Positions 6,229 through 8,098 of a DNA stretch of 8,098 nucleotides are shown piece by piece. Source of the DNA: Clostridia bacterium (GTDB lineage: Bacteria; Bacillota; Clostridia; UBA1381; UMGS1253); assembly GCA_017411585.1 (NCBI GenBank), contig JAFQPV010000253.1:1-8098 (forward strand). Reading direction: 5' to 3'. The translations under genes and the position numbers were made by a program. Numbering within the stretch: the stretch's first letter is position 1; the number at the start of each line of letters is the position of its first letter. Under the pieces are notes generated by a model, which was not told the DNA's origin, ran no database searches, and saw only the letters and a list, made by a program, of their open reading frames with translations.

Positions 6229-6234
6229 GGAGGT
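6229..6234 (+). promoter_or_regulatory. Ribosome binding site that decides the ferredoxin start
   Basis: GGAGGT lies 10 bases before ATG 6245. It is inside the codons that would be used if the in-frame ATG at 6221 were the start, and that upstream ATG has no such site. The start is therefore 6245. Confidence 0.85.
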
Positions 6235-6244
6235 GTATTTTAAG

Positions 6245-6415
6245 ATGGCTTTCAAAATTAGTGATGCTTGCATTAACTGTGGTGCTTGCGCAGCACAGTG
6301 TCCGGTAGAGTGTATCGCTGCAGGCGATGAAACACACGTAATCGATGCTGATGCTTGCCTCAGCTGCGGTGCTTGTGCTGATACTTGCCCGGTAGGCGCA
6401 ATTGCAGAAGAGTAA
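6245..6415 (+). CDS. fdx: Clostridial-type 2[4Fe-4S] ferredoxin
   Basis: A 56-residue low-potential electron carrier typical of anaerobes. Two binding motifs are complete: C9-x2-C12-x2-C15-x3-C19-P and C38-x2-C41-x2-C44-x3-C48-P. They sit in two pseudo-symmetric halves, each with a CxxCGAC-like core. A ninth cysteine, C23, is not part of either motif. The start MAFKISDAC matches classic clostridial ferredoxins, which begin at the same distance from the first cysteine. The protein is acidic, as usual for a soluble cytoplasmic electron carrier. The gene has its own extended -10 promoter, a leader with a strong 5' hairpin, a good ribosome binding site and its own terminator, so it looks like a highly expressed single-gene unit. 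It sits between ricT and the trmN6-like gene, where Bacillus has yabA. Its redox partner is not evident here. Confidence 0.95.
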   Translation: MAFKISDACINCGACAAQCPVECIAAGDETHVIDADACLSCGACADTCPVGAIAEE

Positions 6416-6428
6416 GAAACAAAAACGG

Positions 6429-6465
6429 AATGCCGGTTGCCTTTCAGGCCGCCGGCATTTTTGTT
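6429..6465 (+). terminator. Rho-independent terminator after the ferredoxin gene
   Basis: AATGCCGG (6429-6436) pairs with CCGGCATT (6452-6459), and an inner stem GCCT/AGGC (6439-6442 with 6446-6449) closes a TTC loop. A T-rich run follows (6458-6465, broken by one G). It begins 13 bases after the ferredoxin stop and ends 13 bases before the next gene. Confidence 0.85.
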
Positions 6466-6466
6466 C

Positions 6467-6470
6467 GAGG
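6467..6470 (+). promoter_or_regulatory. Ribosome binding site that decides the trmN6-like start
   Basis: GAGG is 8 bases before ATG 6479. The longer in-frame reading from ATG 6437 would run through the terminator hairpin and has no such site, so it is rejected. Confidence 0.7.
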
Positions 6471-6478
6471 TAGCTTTT

Positions 6479-7210
6479 ATGGAAAGAATTGATGACTTAC
6501 AGCTTGGCGGTCTTAAAATCATTCAAGACGATGCGCTGTTCTGCTTTGGTGTAGATGCGGTGCTCCTCTCTCACTTTGCAAAGGACACCCCTGCCAAAAC
6601 CGCAGTGGATTTGTGCAGCGGCAACGGTATTGTTGCCATCTTGCTAGCAGGCAAAACAGACACAGAAAAGCTGATGTGCGTAGAGGTGCAGCCAAAAGCA
6701 GCAGAGCTTGCACGGCGCAGCGTAGCACTCAACAGCCTTGAAGACCGCATAAGCGTAATTGAAGATAATTTAAACAACTGCAGTCGCTATTTTGCAAAAG
6801 CCTCCGTGGATGTGGTAACGTGCAACCCGCCCTACATTGCTGACCATGGCGGACTGAAAAACAAAACGGATGAAAAGAACATCGCACGGCACGAGATTTT
6901 GTGCACGCTTGAGGATGTCATTCGCGAAAGCGCAGACATACTCAAATCCGGCGGCAAGCTGTTTATGGTGCATAAGCCGGAGCGACTTGTAGATATTTTT
7001 TGCACAATGCGCAAATACCGCATTGAGCCGAAGCGCGTGCAGTTTGTACACCCACAGCCGCATAAAAAGGCAAACATTGTTTTGGTCGAGGGCGTGCGCA
7101 GTGGCGGCGCGGAGCTGAAAATGATGCCGCCGCTGTATGTGTATGACGAAAACCACAACTATTCAAAAGAGATTAATGAAATTTACGGAAGGGAGCATTC
7201 CGATGTCTAA
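6479..7210 (+). CDS. trmN6: tRNA1(Val) A37 N6-methyltransferase-like protein (YabB/TrmN6 family)
   Basis: A 243-residue Rossmann-fold SAM-dependent methyltransferase. The SAM-binding motif I is AVDLCSGNGIVAILLA (42-57). The acidic end of strand 2 is CVEVQPKA (67-74). The N6-adenine catalytic motif NPPY is at 116-119 in VVTCNPPYI. The opening segment (LGGLKIIQDDALFCFGVDAVLLSHF) is characteristic of YabB/TrmN6 (YfiC), which methylates N6 of A37 in E. coli tRNA1(Val). Exact tRNA target in Firmicutes is not established, so the symbol marks the family. It follows the ferredoxin terminator with no clear promoter, and its last 8 bases overlap the rsmI start. In Bacillus subtilis yabB lies near yabC (rsmI) with yazA (a GIY-YIG nuclease-like gene) between; here yazA is missing. 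Confidence 0.88.
   Translation: MERIDDLQLGGLKIIQDDALFCFGVDAVLLSHFAKDTPAKTAVDLCSGNGIVAILLAGKTDTEKLMCVEVQPKAAELARRSVALNSLEDRISVIEDNLNNCSRYFAKASVDVVTCNPPYIADHGGLKNKTDEKNIARHEILCTLEDVIRESADILKSGGKLFMVHKPERLVDIFCTMRKYRIEPKRVQFVHPQPHKKANIVLVEGVRSGGAELKMMPPLYVYDENHNYSKEINEIYGREHSDV
7189..7195 (+). promoter_or_regulatory. Ribosome binding site that decides the rsmI start
   Basis: AAGGGAG is 7 bases before ATG 7203. Starting at the in-frame ATG 7137 would add 22 residues unlike the family, so 7203 is chosen. Confidence 0.8.
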
Positions 7211-8039
7211 AGGAACACTCTACCTTTGCGCAACCCCGATTGGTAACCTCGGCGACATCACCGCGCGTTGCTTGGAGACGCTGGAAAACGTCGATTTAAT
7301 TGCCGCGGAGGATACGCGCCAAACCTTAAAGCTGTTAAATCATTTTGAAATTCATACGCCGATGACGAGCTATTATGAGCACAACAAGCGCGAAAAGGGC
7401 AATTACTTAATCGAAAAGCTGCTCGCCGGCGAAAGCATCGCCGTTGTTTCGGATGCCGGCACACCAGCCATCTCCGACCCGGGCGAGGATTTGGTAAAGC
7501 TTGCGATTGAAAACGGTATTCGTATCACACCTGTTCCGGGTGCGGTTGCCGGCATTTCGGCGCTGATTTCCTCGGGTCTTACAACGGGCAGATTCTGCTT
7601 TGAAGGCTTTTTGTCCATGAACAAACGCCAGCGCAAAATCCACTTAGAAGAAATCAAAACAGAAACGCGCACGATGCTGTTTTACGAAGCCCCGCACAAG
7701 CTGCATGCAACGCTGTCCGATTTATGTGATGCGCTTGGTGAAGAGCGCAAAATCGTACTTGCACGCGAGCTTACAAAGCTGCACGAGGAATTTGTACGCA
7801 CAACGCTCGGCGAAGCCGTAGAAAAGTACAAAGACGAACAGCCAAAGGGCGAATTCGTTTTGGTCATTGAAGGCGCGAGCACAACAGAAGCTGAAACAGA
7901 CTGCACTTCCCTCTCCATCGAAGAACACGTCAAAATGCTGATGGATGAAGGTATGAGCGAAGGCGATGCCATCAAAGCCGCCGCCAAACAACGCGGCGTG
8001 CCGAAAAACGAAGTGTACAGTGTGATTAAAAAGAAATAA
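7203..8039 (+). CDS. rsmI: 16S rRNA (cytidine1402-2'-O)-methyltransferase RsmI
   Basis: RsmI uses SAM to methylate the 2'-OH of C1402 in the ribosomal P site, where RsmH adds the N4-methyl. The 278-residue length is normal for the family. The tetrapyrrole-methylase fold is shown by TPIGNLGDIT (11-20), AAEDTR (34-39), VSDAGTPAISDPG (82-94), VPGAVAGISALISSGL (111-126), FEGFL (133-137), YEAPHKL (161-167) and ELTKLHEEF (189-197). The C-terminal ~45 residues form the small helical domain typical of RsmI (MSEGDAIKAAAKQRGVPKNEVY). The ATG at 7203 has a good ribosome binding site and overlaps the methyltransferase gene by 8 bases, so translation is probably coupled. It is the last gene visible; no GC-rich terminator is seen in the 59 bases that follow. 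Confidence 0.97.
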   Translation: MSKGTLYLCATPIGNLGDITARCLETLENVDLIAAEDTRQTLKLLNHFEIHTPMTSYYEHNKREKGNYLIEKLLAGESIAVVSDAGTPAISDPGEDLVKLAIENGIRITPVPGAVAGISALISSGLTTGRFCFEGFLSMNKRQRKIHLEEIKTETRTMLFYEAPHKLHATLSDLCDALGEERKIVLARELTKLHEEFVRTTLGEAVEKYKDEQPKGEFVLVIEGASTTEAETDCTSLSIEEHVKMLMDEGMSEGDAIKAAAKQRGVPKNEVYSVIKKK

Positions 8040-8067
8040 CTCTAATGCAAAAAGGCAGTGTGCATGA

Positions 8068-8098
8068 TGATGTGACCCCAAAAAGTTAGACTTTTTAT
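8068..8098. mobile_element. Possible terminal inverted repeat of an IS3-family (IS150-like) insertion sequence
   Basis: The segment contains GACCCCAAAAAGTTAGAC (8074-8091), preceded by TG dinucleotides at 8068, 8071 and 8073. It resembles, from memory, the terminal repeats of many IS3-family elements, which start with TG and carry a CCCCAAAAGTTGGAC-like core. No transposase or second repeat is inside the window, so only one edge would be present. The core AAAAAGT-TAG-ACTTTTT (8080-8096) is also a small palindrome, which could instead be an AT-rich hairpin after rsmI. Confidence 0.4.

Noticed and set aside
6079..6522. Minus-strand reading frame across the ferredoxin gene
   Set aside because: It spans the ferredoxin gene, its promoter and its terminator in antisense. 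Its repeated SAQAPQL-like segments are simply the reverse of the two cysteine motifs of the ferredoxin.
8043..8066. Possible rsmI terminator in the AAAAAGGCAGTG region
   Set aside because: No complementary arm and no U-run were found; the only palindrome nearby (8080-8096) is AT-rich and better explained, tentatively, as part of an IS end.

Overview
The window reads as chromosomal DNA of an anaerobic Firmicute, most likely class Clostridia (Oscillospiraceae/Ruminococcaceae-like). This is inferred from a 56-residue clostridial-type 2[4Fe-4S] ferredoxin, strong AGGAGG-type ribosome binding sites, sigma-A promoters with extended -10 elements, and a Bacillus-like darA-holB-ricT-yabB-rsmI gene order. 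All ten genes lie on the + strand and are tightly packed. No gap without a gene exceeds about 105 bases. No RNA gene or CRISPR array was seen.

Region 1 (1-804): the 3' part of a metallo-beta-lactamase-fold hydrolase with a C-terminal beta-rich domain, closed by a strong intrinsic terminator. Region 2 (794-3810): a four-gene operon from a promoter whose -35 sits inside that terminator. It encodes Sua5/TsaC2 (threonylcarbamoyl-AMP synthase), a YwlE-type protein-arginine phosphatase, RimI (N-acetyltransferase) and TsaD. Sua5 and TsaD are the first and last enzymes of tRNA t6A37 synthesis; the partners TsaB and TsaE are not in the window.

Region 3 (3820-6137): a second promoter drives darA (c-di-AMP-binding PII-like protein), holB (DNA polymerase III delta') and ricT (Fe-S protein of the Ric/Y-complex). 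Relative to the Bacillus subtilis yaaQ-yaaR-holB-yaaT-yabA-yabB-yazA-yabC cluster, yaaR, yabA and yazA are missing. Region 4 (6127-6465): a ferredoxin gene with its own promoter, a structured 5' leader and its own terminator, placed where yabA would be. Region 5 (6479-8039): a yabB/trmN6-like tRNA adenine methyltransferase and rsmI (16S rRNA C1402 2'-O-methyltransferase), overlapping by 8 bases. The last ~30 bases resemble the terminal inverted repeat of an IS3-family insertion sequence that would begin here and continue outside the window.

Most of this is conserved housekeeping: tRNA and rRNA modification, replication, and c-di-AMP and Fe-S regulation. I see no clear novel defence or mobile system. 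The points most worth a second look are the ferredoxin cassette next to Fe-S protein RicT, the hairpin at the ferredoxin mRNA 5' end, the promoter/terminator overlap, the two-domain hydrolase, and the probable IS boundary.
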